The position numbers and the translations under genes are program-made. Positions 16,649 to 25,382 of a DNA stretch of 64,000 nucleotides are shown here, piece after piece (positions within the stretch are counted from its first letter, which is position 1; the number at the start of each line of letters is the position of its first letter). The stretch is taken from positions 9,214 through 73,213 of the forward strand of contig CAVTJG010000023.1 in assembly GCA_963735025.1 (NCBI GenBank). The letters run 5' to 3'. The notes under the pieces were generated by a model. That model was not told the DNA's origin and made no database searches. It saw only the letters and a list, made by a program, of their open reading frames with translations. Source of the stretch: JAABRB01 sp963735025. Its GTDB lineage: Bacteria; Pseudomonadota; Gammaproteobacteria; Burkholderiales; SG8-39.

Positions 16649-17824
16649 TCACTTCATGTGGCATTCCTTGTAGTAGCGGTCCTTGTGATTCTCGAGGATC
16701 ACTTTCTGGATCTGCATCTCGACCTGACCGGCCGGATTGCGCACGGCCTCGAGCATGTAGTAGTTCTGGATGGGGAAGTGGTTGACGTTGTACGTGTATT
16801 TCCCGCGTGTGGAGGCGTAGTCGGCCTTCTCCATCGCTTTGATCATGCCCGCCTTGTCATTGAGATTGCCTTTCACTGCCCGGACTGCCGCATCGATGAG
16901 CATGATTCCGTCGTAGCTCTGGGCGCCGTAGTTGGACGGCGTGTAGCCGTACTTCTTGCGGAAGTCAGCGACATACTTCTTGCTCGCCGCGTTGTCCAGA
17001 TCCGGACTCCAGTACCGCGCTTCGTACTGGCCGAGCGCCACGTCCTTGAGTGCGGGCAGGGTCACCTCGTCGACCGTGTAGACCGAGTAGAGCGGGATCT
17101 GGTCGCGCAGGCCCGCCGCGCTGTACTGCTTCACGAACTGGATGCCCATGCCACCGGGAAGGAACACGAACACCGCTTTCGGGTTCTTTGCACGGAGCTG
17201 GCTGATCTCAGCCTGATAGTCCTGCTGACCGAGCTTGGTGTAGACCTCGCCGACGATCTTGCCCTTGTAGGAGCTCTTGAAACCGTTGACCATGTCCTTG
17301 CCGGCCGCGTAGTTCGGCGCCATGACGTAGACCTCGGAGACCTTCTGGTCATTCAAGACTTGGCCCATCGCCTCGGGCGTCGAGTCGTTCTGCCAGGACG
17401 TCGAGAAGAAATACTTGTTGCAGTCCTTGCCGGCCAGCTGGTGCGGACCCGCGTTGGTGCTGATCATGAATACGCCGGCGTTCGTCACGGTCGGGGCGAC
17501 AGCGAGCAGCACGTTCGACCAGATGACCCCCGCCACGAATTGCACCTTGTCCCGCTTCACCATTTCGTCCGCAAGCTGCTTGCCGACATCCGGCTTCACC
17601 TTGTCGTCACCGTAGATCACCTCGGTCTCGAGCCCACCGACCTTACCGCCGAGATGCTCGAGCGCCAGCTCGACCGAATCCTTCATGTGCTTGCCGATGA
17701 TTCCGGCCGGACCGGAAAGGGTCGTGATGAAGCCGATCTTGAGCTTATCGGCAGCGGCGGCGGGTCCTGCTGCGAATGCTGCCGCCAGCAGGCCGACCAA
17801 AACGGAACGCGAAATCATACGCAC
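16649..17824 (-). CDS. Periplasmic amino-acid-type binding protein (LivJ/LivK family)
   Basis: A 391-residue exported solute-binding protein. A signal peptide (about 1–24, cleavage near AAAADK) precedes the periplasmic-binding-protein type I fold: KIGFITTLSGPAGIIGKHM, FVAGVIWSNVLLAVAP, and a second lobe with AQSYDGIMLIDAAV. Long members of this group bind branched-chain amino acids, but also amides, urea, aromatic or benzoate-type ligands, so the ligand is open. GTG at 17824 has GAGGAG six bases upstream; ATG two codons later is an alternative. It heads the liv operon, ahead of the terminator at 16592–16625. Confidence 0.92.
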   Translation of the reverse strand: MRMISRSVLVGLLAAAFAAGPAAAADKLKIGFITTLSGPAGIIGKHMKDSVELALEHLGGKVGGLETEVIYGDDKVKPDVGKQLADEMVKRDKVQFVAGVIWSNVLLAVAPTVTNAGVFMISTNAGPHQLAGKDCNKYFFSTSWQNDSTPEAMGQVLNDQKVSEVYVMAPNYAAGKDMVNGFKSSYKGKIVGEVYTKLGQQDYQAEISQLRAKNPKAVFVFLPGGMGIQFVKQYSAAGLRDQIPLYSVYTVDEVTLPALKDVALGQYEARYWSPDLDNAASKKYVADFRKKYGYTPSNYGAQSYDGIMLIDAAVRAVKGNLNDKAGMIKAMEKADYASTRGKYTYNVNHFPIQNYYMLEAVRNPAGQVEMQIQKVILENHKDRYYKECHMK

Positions 17825-18104
17825 GGCATTCTCCTCGTAGACTCAATGAACTGGAAACCGCCGTGTCGGGACCACGGCCGCCCGCACGCGCCTGCTCGGG
17901 ACGCGGCTCGATTATGTGGAGAAGTCTATCAAGAGCTTCCGGGGGTGTCCAGGCGAGCACGAGAGGCGATTGTCGCGGCGAATCGTGCAACCACAGGGAC
18001 CAGATCGGGAGCGGGATCGGGTAGGCGAAATTTCGAACGCTGTGCCTGCTAGACTCGTGCCCGGTTACAGGAGAGAGCGGCCCCAGGCAGCAATCCCGTC
18101 GGTC

Positions 18105-19212
18105 ATGTCGAGCCCGCTCAGATCCTCGATTGCGATTTTGCTGGCGGTCGCCGTATCAATGACTGCCGGGTTGGCATCATCTGCCGACCCCGCGGGATCC
18201 CCATACCCCCCGTACCCGTTGGTGCGGCAAGGCGTGCCGATCACGGTTGCCACGCGATCACGGCGCGCATCCCGAGTACCGAACGGAGTGGTGGTACATC
18301 ACGGGTTGGGTGCGCGATGCTGCGGGACGCGAGCGTGGCATCCAGATCACGTTCTTTCGCAATCGGCCGCGCGTGGCCGAGTCGAATCCCAGCGCGTTCG
18401 CGGCACGCCAGCTGTTCTTCGCGCATGCGGCCATCGCGGATGCCCGGGTCGGGCGATTGCTCCACGATCAGCGTGCCGCGCGCGCCGGGTTCGGGTTTGC
18501 AAAGGCGGCGGAGGACCGTACCGACGTGCAAATTGGGGACTGGGCGCTGCGGGCGGACTCATCCGGCTATGCTGCAACCATTCCGGCGAACGGATTCGCG
18601 ATGGATCTCGCCTTTCGGGCGACCGATTCCGTTCTGCTGCAAGGCGACGAGGGATACAGCCGCAAGGGCCCACACGCGGATCAAGCAAGCTACTACTACA
18701 GTCTCCCGCACCTCGCGGTGTCGGGAACGCTCGAGATCGACGGGACGCGCGAGACGGTCACCGGCGAAGCGTGGCTCGACCATGAATGGTCGAGCGAATA
18801 CCTCGCACCGGAGGCGAAGGGCTGGGACTGGGTCGGGCTCAATCTGCTCGACGGCAGCGCGCTGATGGCATTTCGAATTCGCGATCGGCAGGGCGGTATC
18901 GTCTGGGCGGGCGGCACGCTGCGCCGGGCGGATGGGACGCGGCGGACGTTTACACCCGAGGAGATCCGCTTTCAGCCGATGCGGCGCTGGCGATCGCCGC
19001 GCACGCAGGCGGACTATCCGGTCGCAATGCGGGTCGAGGCGGGCGAGCTCGCATTCGAGCTCGAGCCGCTGATGGACGATCAGGAGCTCGACTCCCGCGC
19101 GAGTGTCGGCACCGTGTACTGGGAAGGGGCGGTTCGCGCGCGGGCCGGAGCGAAGCTGGTTGGACGCGGCTATCTAGAGTTGACGGGTTACTGGCGGCCG
19201 CTCAAGTTTTGA
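18105..19212 (+). pseudogene. Secreted AttH/CrtC-like (COG5621) lipocalin-type protein with a +1 frameshift
   Basis: The ATG at 18105 opens a clear signal peptide followed by YPPYPLVRQGVPITV. One base later in phase, the other frame continues PRDHGAHPEYRTEWWYITGWV, the diagnostic block of the AttH/carotenoid-1,2-hydratase-like family. It runs about 320 residues to LELTGYWRPLKF at 19212, including GEAWLDHEWSS and WDWVGLNL. The join is near 18250 and implies one inserted base. A TTG at 18247 could start the second frame but would remove the export signal. Family members are two-lobed lipocalin-like proteins found in the periplasm, usually encoded next to an ABC ATPase and an FtsX permease. Such a pair ends at 13176 here, now separated by the liv operon. 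Confidence 0.82.
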
Positions 19213-19314
19213 TTGCGATAAACTGGTTCGGCCTCTCAACACCCCCTCTCTAAAACCCCCTTCGGGCGAAGCGATCGGCGTGCCCGCCGGGCGAAATGAT
19301 TGGAGTCGTCATCC

Positions 19315-20109
19315 GTGCAGGCCTCCTTCGTCACGGTGCAGGGCCGCAGGCTCGAGTACCGGCGTATCGCGGCAACGCGACCCACCGCGCCGACCCTGGT
19401 GTTTCTGCACGAGGGGCTCGGATCGGTGTCGCTATGGCGCGAATTCCCGACCGATGTTGCGCAGGCGACGGGTTGCGGCGCGCTCGTCTTCTCTCGCTAC
19501 GGATACGGCCGATCCGACGTTCTCGAAGCCCCTCACCAGGTCGATTACATGCATCGAGAGGCGCGCGATGTGCTGCCCGAGCTGCTCGACAAGCTCGGGA
19601 TAGCGGACCCGCTCCTCGTCGGACATAGCGACGGCGCGTCCATCGCGCTCATCTTCGCGGCGGCGCATCCCGACATGAAGGGCCTCATCGTCCTGGCACC
19701 GCACGTCTTCGTGGAAGACATCTCGGTGCAGAGCATCGCCGCGGCGCGGGAGACGTTCGAGACCTCCGATCTGCCGAAGCGGCTCGCGCGCCACCACGCC
19801 GATCCGGCCAAGACGTTCTACGGGTGGAATGACATCTGGCTCCATCCCGATTTCCGCGCGTGGAACATCGAGGAGTTCTTGCCGGAGATCGGCTGTCCGC
19901 TGCTTGCAATTCAGGGCCTGGACGACGTCTACGGCACGATGCAGCAGCTGGCGGCGATCGAGCGGAAGGTGAGAGGCAAGGTCAAGCTCGTGAAGCTGGA
20001 ATCCTGCGGTCATTCGCCGCACCGGGATCAGCCGGAGGCGACGCTCGCGGCGATGGTCGAATTTGTCCGGACGGTCGCGCCGGGTGCGATCCAGGCGAAG
20101 TCCGGATAG
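19315..20109 (+). CDS. Alpha/beta-hydrolase
   Basis: About 264 residues with the alpha/beta-hydrolase order: LVFLHEGLGS (oxyanion loop), SRYGYGRSD, the nucleophile elbow GHSDGAS, a late acid in GLDDVYG and the catalytic His in SCGHSPHRDQP. The lid region contains WNDIWLHPDFRAWNIEE. Several family members cleave C–C bonds of aromatic ring-fission products or act as esterases. The substrate is not decidable here. The start is uncertain: GTG at 19315 fits the alignment, and TTG at 19300 is in frame. It is followed tail to tail by the dienoyl-CoA reductase-type gene with an 8-base gap. Confidence 0.85.
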   Translation: MQASFVTVQGRRLEYRRIAATRPTAPTLVFLHEGLGSVSLWREFPTDVAQATGCGALVFSRYGYGRSDVLEAPHQVDYMHREARDVLPELLDKLGIADPLLVGHSDGASIALIFAAAHPDMKGLIVLAPHVFVEDISVQSIAAARETFETSDLPKRLARHHADPAKTFYGWNDIWLHPDFRAWNIEEFLPEIGCPLLAIQGLDDVYGTMQQLAAIERKVRGKVKLVKLESCGHSPHRDQPEATLAAMVEFVRTVAPGAIQAKSG

Positions 20110-20117
20110 GGAAGACC

Positions 20118-22154
20118 TCAGAATTCGAGCGCGAGCCGCGTTCCCTGATCGATCGCGCGTAATGCATCCAGCTCCTCGGCCCGCTCCGCACCGCCAATCA
20201 GGTGCACGCGCACGCCGAGCGCCGCCAGCGCGTCGTAGAGATCGCGCACCGGCTCCTGCCCGGCACACAGGACCACAGTGTCCACCTCGAGGACGCGCGG
20301 CGCGCCTTCCATGACGATGTGCAGCCCACGGTCGTCGACACGCTCGTACGTGACGCCAGTGAGAAAAGTGACGCCGCGCCGGGCAAGCTGGGCCTTGATC
20401 GCCCAGCCGGTCGTGGCGCCGAGCGTGCGCCCGGGAGCGGTCGGCTTCCTCTGCAGCACGACGATTTCCCGCGTGGTGGGCACGACCTGCGGTGCGCCGA
20501 GCCCGCCGGCCACGGTACCGGTGCGGTCGACCCCCCATGCGTCGAGGAACTCCTCCACCGAGTGATCGGCTGACGGCGCGCTGAGGTACTCCGCGACGTC
20601 GAAGCCGATGCCCCCTGCGCCGATCACCGCGACGCGCTTGCCGGCGGATTCCCGCCCCGAGAGCAACTCGTCGTACCTGATCACCTTCGGGTGGTCGACG
20701 CCGACCAGCGGGGGGACACGCGGCGTCACCCCGGTCGCAATGACAACCTCGTCGAACCGGCCGGCGGCAAGCTCCTGCGGACCAGGCCGCGAGCCGAGCC
20801 TGAGGTCGATCCCCGACTCAGCGATGCGCACATTGAAGTAGCGGATCGTCTCGGCGAACTCCTTGCCGGGAATGGCTGCTGCCAGGTTGAGCTGGCCACC
20901 GATCGTCGATTTGGCTTCGTGCAGGGTCACCGCGTGGCCCCGCTCGGCGGCTGTCACAGCGCAGGCGAGTCCTGCTGCGCCCGCGCCGACGACGGCGATG
21001 CGCTTCGGTCGCGGCGCGGGCCCGGATGGAAGCTTCGTTTCGTAACAGGCGCGCGGATTCACCAGGCACGTGGCGGGCTTGTCGCGAAAGAGGTAGTCGA
21101 GGCAGGCCTGATTGCACGCGATGCATGCGTTGATCTCGTCGGCGCGTCCCTCGCGAGCCTTCTTCGCGAAATCGGCGTCCGCGAGCATGGGTCGCGCGAG
21201 CGAGACGAGGTCTGCCGTGCCGTCGGCGATGAGCTGCTCGGCGAGTGCCGGGGTGTTGATACGGTTGGTCACCATGACTGGAATCGACACGGCGTCGCGT
21301 ATTCGCCTGACCGCAAATGCCCACGCCGCGCGCGGGACCATGTAGCCAATGGTGGGAACGCGGGCCTCGTGCCAGCCGATGCCGGTGTTGAAGATGTCGG
21401 CACCCGCCGCCTCGATCGCGCGCGCGTGGACGATGGTTTCCGCACCGGTCATGCCGCCCTCGACGAGGTCGAGCGCCGACAGTCGATACACGATCAGGAA
21501 GTCGGGCCCGGTGCACGCGCGGGTCCGGCGCACGATCTCCACCGGGAAGCGAATCCGGTTCTCGAGCGCGCCCCCCCATCGGTCGGTGCGGTTGTTCGTG
21601 CGCGGACAGGTGAACTGGGTGATCAGGTAGCCCTCCGAAGCCATGATCTCGACGCCGTCGTAGCCCGCTTCCTGGGCGAGGGCGGCGCAGCGCGCGAATG
21701 CGTCGACTGTCGCGTCGACTTCAGCGTCCGTCAGCGCGCGCGGCGTGCGCCGATTGATTGGCGAGGGAATCGCCGAGGCGCCGACCAGTCCGTCGATCTT
21801 CGCGTACCGCCCCGCATGGAGAATCTGGAGGCAGATGCGGCTGCCCGCGGCGTGTACCGCATCGGTGATCATCCGGTGAAAGGGAATGCGTGACGCATCA
21901 TCGAGGGCATCGGCATCCGGTTCGAGCAGACCGGCGCGATCCGGCGACACGCCGCCGGTGACGATCAGGGCAGCGCCGCCGCGCGCGCGCGCGGCGTAGA
22001 AGGCGGCCAGGCGCTCTCCACCGTCGGGTTCGCACTCGAGTCGCGTATGCATCGAACCCATGACCAGGCGGTTGGGAAGCCGGATCTTGCCGAGCTCGAG
22101 CGGGGTAAAGAGCCTCGGATAGGAGGAGCCGGGCGGTAGTGATGTCGACTGCAC
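20118..22154 (-). CDS. NADPH-dependent 2,4-dienoyl-CoA reductase-type flavoenzyme (FadH/old-yellow-enzyme family)
   Basis: A 678-residue three-part enzyme. The N-terminal FMN barrel (about 1–350) opens with YPRLFTPLELGKIRLPNRLVMGSMHT and carries DGVEIMASEGYLI. The Cys cluster CIACNQACLD…CLVNPRAC (about 350–375) should hold a 4Fe-4S centre. The C-terminal FAD/NAD(P)H domains contain GAGAAGLACAVTAA and GAGGIGFDVAEYL. FadH reduces 2,4-dienoyl-CoA in beta-oxidation of unsaturated fatty acids, but relatives reduce other enoyl or enoate substrates. I chose GTG at 22154 because CGGAGC lies upstream and family members start just before YPxLF; the frame is open to 22217. It is divergent from the IclR regulator and so may be under its control. 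Confidence 0.88.
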   Translation of the reverse strand: MQSTSLPPGSSYPRLFTPLELGKIRLPNRLVMGSMHTRLECEPDGGERLAAFYAARARGGAALIVTGGVSPDRAGLLEPDADALDDASRIPFHRMITDAVHAAGSRICLQILHAGRYAKIDGLVGASAIPSPINRRTPRALTDAEVDATVDAFARCAALAQEAGYDGVEIMASEGYLITQFTCPRTNNRTDRWGGALENRIRFPVEIVRRTRACTGPDFLIVYRLSALDLVEGGMTGAETIVHARAIEAAGADIFNTGIGWHEARVPTIGYMVPRAAWAFAVRRIRDAVSIPVMVTNRINTPALAEQLIADGTADLVSLARPMLADADFAKKAREGRADEINACIACNQACLDYLFRDKPATCLVNPRACYETKLPSGPAPRPKRIAVVGAGAAGLACAVTAAERGHAVTLHEAKSTIGGQLNLAAAIPGKEFAETIRYFNVRIAESGIDLRLGSRPGPQELAAGRFDEVVIATGVTPRVPPLVGVDHPKVIRYDELLSGRESAGKRVAVIGAGGIGFDVAEYLSAPSADHSVEEFLDAWGVDRTGTVAGGLGAPQVVPTTREIVVLQRKPTAPGRTLGATTGWAIKAQLARRGVTFLTGVTYERVDDRGLHIVMEGAPRVLEVDTVVLCAGQEPVRDLYDALAALGVRVHLIGGAERAEELDALRAIDQGTRLALEF

Positions 22155-22240
22155 TGTGGTTGCTCCGTGCAAAGGCTTGGCGGGACGGCGGATTATCGGG
22201 GCTACGCGCGAGTCCACTCAAGCGTCTCGTCCGGCCCGTG

Positions 22241-22270
22241 TTGACAGTTTCTGGTGCCCAAGGGTACGAT
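22241..22270 (+). promoter_or_regulatory. Probable sigma-70 promoter of the IclR gene
   Basis: TTGACA at 22241–22246 is a consensus −35 box; TACGAT at 22265–22270 is a good −10 after an 18-base spacer. It lies 38 bases before the start codon of the IclR gene. The region between the divergent flavoenzyme and regulator genes is about 150 bases. Confidence 0.55.
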
Positions 22271-22291
22271 TCTTCATGGATTCGAATAAAA

Positions 22292-22306
22292 GTTCGCATT
22301 CCGAAC
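22292..22306. promoter_or_regulatory. Palindrome next to the IclR start codon, candidate operator
   Basis: GTTCG–5 nt–CGAAC is a perfect inverted repeat ending one base before the ATG of the IclR-family gene. IclR regulators commonly bind short palindromes and repress their own gene, so this is a candidate autoregulatory site. No experimental motif for this regulator is known to me. Confidence 0.4.
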
Positions 22307-22307
22307 A

Positions 22308-23171
22308 ATGAGCCAGGGAAAGCATTTGGCAGTTGCTCCGCGCTCGGTCGCCCATGGTGATCCTGCGGTATCGGAGAATCCCAAGAACGTCGTCCAGTCG
22401 CTTGCGAAGGGTTTTCGCGTGCTCGAAGCATTCACCGCCAGCGAGCCGGAGCTCACCCTGGCCGAAGTGGCGCGTCGCGCCGAGGTCGACAATGCCACGG
22501 CGTTCCGGTTGCTGAACACGCTTGTGATGCTCGGCTACGTCGACCGCGCCCCGGCCGGCCGAAACTTCCGGCTCTCGCTGAAAGTTCTCGACCTGGGGTT
22601 CAATTCGATCGCGCGCATGGAGCTTCGTGATCGCGTGCGCCCGGTCCTTCGTTCACTCGTGGGCGAGGTGAACGAGGCGGCGAGTGTTGCGGTGCTGGAC
22701 GGCGCCGAAGTGGTGTACATCGAACGGGTGCAGGCCGGAATGGTGCGATTGGGCGTCGACGTGCGCGTGGGCTCCCGGATTCCCGCGTACTGCTCGGCGG
22801 TCGGGCTCGCGATCCTCGCCTTCCTGCCGCGCCGCGATCAGGAGCAGATCCTGGGGCTCGGTCCGCGCGTGAAGCTCACGCCGCGCACCGTGACCGACAC
22901 AAAGGAGATCCTTGTCCGCCTGGCGCGCGTACGAAAGCAGGGTTACATCGCGGTCGACCAGGAGATCACGAGCGGACTGCGCGCGCTCGCCGCTCCGGTG
23001 CTCGATGTCGACGGACATCCGATCGCGGCCGTCAGCGTCGTGGCACCGGTGCTGCGCATGCCGCTCGACGCGTTCCTGAAGATTGCCGTCGCTCCCGTCC
23101 TGGAAGCGGCGCGAACGATTTCCAAGGCCATGCAGGCCGGCGGCGCCACCGCGTTGCCGCCGGCGGCGTGA
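22308..23171 (+). CDS. IclR-family transcriptional regulator
   Basis: A 287-residue protein. The N-terminal winged helix-turn-helix (about 27–85) contains NVVQSLAKGFRVLEAF, LTLAEVARRAEVDNATAFRLLNTLVMLGYV and the wing. The C-terminal effector domain (about 90–275) has VYIERVQAG, the conserved AYCSAVGLAILAFL block and YIAVDQEITSGLRALAAPV. IclR proteins sense small organic acids and control catabolic operons. It is divergent from the dienoyl-CoA reductase-type gene and about 45 bases ahead of the DapA-like gene, so it probably governs the island to 29183. The start has a weak ribosome site; a palindrome and a promoter lie directly upstream. Confidence 0.92.
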   Translation: MSQGKHLAVAPRSVAHGDPAVSENPKNVVQSLAKGFRVLEAFTASEPELTLAEVARRAEVDNATAFRLLNTLVMLGYVDRAPAGRNFRLSLKVLDLGFNSIARMELRDRVRPVLRSLVGEVNEAASVAVLDGAEVVYIERVQAGMVRLGVDVRVGSRIPAYCSAVGLAILAFLPRRDQEQILGLGPRVKLTPRTVTDTKEILVRLARVRKQGYIAVDQEITSGLRALAAPVLDVDGHPIAAVSVVAPVLRMPLDAFLKIAVAPVLEAARTISKAMQAGGATALPPAA

Positions 23172-23215
23172 TTGAACAATTCACCATCATCTTCACTGAC
23201 GAAGGAGCGTGACAA

Positions 23216-24157
23216 ATGGCTAAGTGGGATTACAAAGGCATCCTCCCGGCGATGCAGGTACCGTTCAAGCCGGATTACTCGATCGACGAACCCGAATTGC
23301 GCCGGTTCACGGCGTCGCTGCTCGGAGTCAAGGGCATCACGGGGCTGGTGACGAACGGACATACCGGCGAGGTGTTCGCCCTGAGCGCGAAGGAGCGCGC
23401 CGAGGTGACGCGGATCGTGGCTGACGAGGCAAAGGGCAGGGTGCCGGTGGTTTCGGGCATCTGCTGCGAAGGCATGATCGAGGCGTGCGAGCACTCGGTG
23501 ATGGCCAGGGAGGCTGGCGCATCCGCACTGCTGGTCATGCCGCCGCATCAGTGGCTGCGGTTCGGCATGAAGCCCGAGCACGTGGTCGAGCACTTCAGCG
23601 AGATCGGCAAAGCGTCCGGTCTGGATCTCGTCGTGCACATCTATCCGTCCTGGACACGCGCCGCGTACTCGTGTGACCTGCTTGCAGAGCTGGCAAAGCT
23701 GAAGTGGGTAAAGGCGTTCAAAATCGGCACGCGCGACATGAACAAGTACCCGATGGACATCAAGGCGATCCGCGACACGGCGCCCGACAAGGCGATCATT
23801 ACCTGCCACGACGAGTACCTGCTGGCGACGATGGTGCAGGGCGTGGACGGCGCGCTGGTCGGTTTCGCATCGTTCATTCCGGAGAAAATCGTGGCGCTGT
23901 GGGAGGCGGTGAAGGCCGGTGATCTGAAGCGGGCAATGCAGCTGCAGTTCGAGATCAATCCGCTCAAGCAATCGGTCTACGGATTCGGTGAGCCGACCGG
24001 CGAAGCGCACGCGCGCATGAAGGCCGCCATGGCGCTGGCCGGGCTCATGAAGTCTCCGCTCTGCCGCCGTCCGACACGTCCGGTCGAAGGCAAGGATCTG
24101 GCGGCAATCAAGGATGCGCTGCGTGGCGCGGGGATGCTTCAGCGAGAAGCTGCGTAG
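23216..24157 (+). CDS. DapA-family (dihydrodipicolinate synthase-like) aldolase or dehydratase
   Basis: A 313-residue class I aldolase barrel. The family motif around GVKGITGLVTNGHTGE is present, the catalytic Tyr sits in HIYP (about residue 143) and the Schiff-base Lys in KAFKIGTRD (about 169). It is preceded by AAGGAG. True DapA has GTTGE-type residues; the differing loop and the catabolic context point to a sugar-acid or hydroxyproline-type aldolase/dehydratase rather than lysine synthesis (inference). It is the first structural gene after the IclR regulator and precedes a TAXI-TRAP transporter, which likely imports its substrate or a precursor. Confidence 0.88.
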   Translation: MAKWDYKGILPAMQVPFKPDYSIDEPELRRFTASLLGVKGITGLVTNGHTGEVFALSAKERAEVTRIVADEAKGRVPVVSGICCEGMIEACEHSVMAREAGASALLVMPPHQWLRFGMKPEHVVEHFSEIGKASGLDLVVHIYPSWTRAAYSCDLLAELAKLKWVKAFKIGTRDMNKYPMDIKAIRDTAPDKAIITCHDEYLLATMVQGVDGALVGFASFIPEKIVALWEAVKAGDLKRAMQLQFEINPLKQSVYGFGEPTGEAHARMKAAMALAGLMKSPLCRRPTRPVEGKDLAAIKDALRGAGMLQREAA

Positions 24158-24247
24158 TTGCACGGTAGGTTTCAAAACGCGCGCGGCGTCGGGGACGCAC
24201 GAGTTGTTCCGCCAGCCGCGCGCATCATGTCTCTGAGGAGGAGTGAA

Positions 24248-25255
24248 ATGAGAGTCAAATCCAGCAGGCTGTCCCGGACGATCGGGGCCATGGCGATCGG
24301 TGCGGCGATCTTTTCCGCCGGGCCGGCGTGCGCAGAAGAGATCAAGTTCGGCGCGATGCCGCTCGGCTCGATCTGGTACGTGTTCGCGGCGAGTTTCTCG
24401 AAGGTGATCCAGCCGGCGCTTCCAGCCGGATCGAAGGTCGAGGTCATCGCGCGCGGCGGCGGTGTCGGGAACCCGATCACGGTGAACGACAAGAAGGAGG
24501 ACGTCGCACTCGCGAACGTCTGCACGTCGGTGTGGGCGATGAACGGGGAGCCCGAGATCTACAAGGGCAAGAAGTACCCAGATATCCGCGCGCTGCTCGG
24601 CGGACTGAACTCGGTGTGGATCACCGCGATGCTCACCGAGGATTACATCAAGCGCACCGGCAACGACACGCTCGAGAAGGCATTGCTTTCGAAAGAGCCG
24701 CCGCGCGTCATTATGAAGCCCGCCGGAAGCACGGTGCCGCCCACGGTCCGCATGATCTTCGAGGGGATCGGATTGACTTTCGACAAATACAAGGCAGGGG
24801 GCGGGCAGATCATCCAGGTCGGCGTCGGCCAGATTCCTTCCATGATGCGCGATGGGCGTGCGGATCTCTACTTCGAGAGCGTGTCTCCCGGGCACCCGGC
24901 AACGACCGAAGTGACGCTGACTGTTCCGGTGCGCTTCGTCGATCTGCCGGAGAAATCGCTGAAACTGCTCGGCGAGAACGGCCTGAAGGTGCACCCGCTT
25001 CCGCAATCGTTCAAGGGCCAGAGCGGTCCGACCAAGGCGGCAGACTTCGGCACCAACCTGATCGTTAACAAGTCGATGCCGGATGAAACTGCCTACGCAA
25101 TCACCAAGGCGATCATCGAGAACCGCGACGCGATCGTCGCCGAGAACAAGGCGATGAAGGGATTCGTCGCGAAAGACGCATGGCGGCCGGAGAACGTGGG
25201 TATCCCGCTGCACCCCGGCGCGATCAAGTATTACAAGGAGAAAGGCTGGATGTAA
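24248..25255 (+). CDS. TAXI-family TRAP transporter solute-binding protein
   Basis: A 335-residue periplasmic binding protein that starts after GAGGAG with an N-terminal signal peptide (about 1–29, ending near ACAEE). The mature part resembles TAXI proteins (GAMPLGSIWYVFAASFSKVI, and RADLYFESVSPGHPATTE in the second lobe). TAXI proteins bind small acids such as glutamate, oxoglutarate or other carboxylates and hand them to a fused TRAP permease, which is the next gene. The frame is open upstream to 24158 without a ribosome site. It is co-directional with the DapA-like gene and the permease. Confidence 0.88.
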   Translation: MRVKSSRLSRTIGAMAIGAAIFSAGPACAEEIKFGAMPLGSIWYVFAASFSKVIQPALPAGSKVEVIARGGGVGNPITVNDKKEDVALANVCTSVWAMNGEPEIYKGKKYPDIRALLGGLNSVWITAMLTEDYIKRTGNDTLEKALLSKEPPRVIMKPAGSTVPPTVRMIFEGIGLTFDKYKAGGGQIIQVGVGQIPSMMRDGRADLYFESVSPGHPATTEVTLTVPVRFVDLPEKSLKLLGENGLKVHPLPQSFKGQSGPTKAADFGTNLIVNKSMPDETAYAITKAIIENRDAIVAENKAMKGFVAKDAWRPENVGIPLHPGAIKYYKEKGWM

Positions 25256-25382
25256 GGACCGATCCCGCGTCGGTCTCGCATTCAATTCCGTTCCGCAGGC
25301 GCCGGCCGTTCGTCGAGCGGAGGGCCGGCGTCGCGCCGTGGGGGGTAGGCCGGTCCCTGCGCGGTATCCGGAGAGGAGAATC

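Noticed and set aside
22943..25285. 780-codon antisense open frame across the DapA and TAXI genes
   Set aside because: Spans three real plus-strand genes with domains and ribosome sites; it is a shadow frame.
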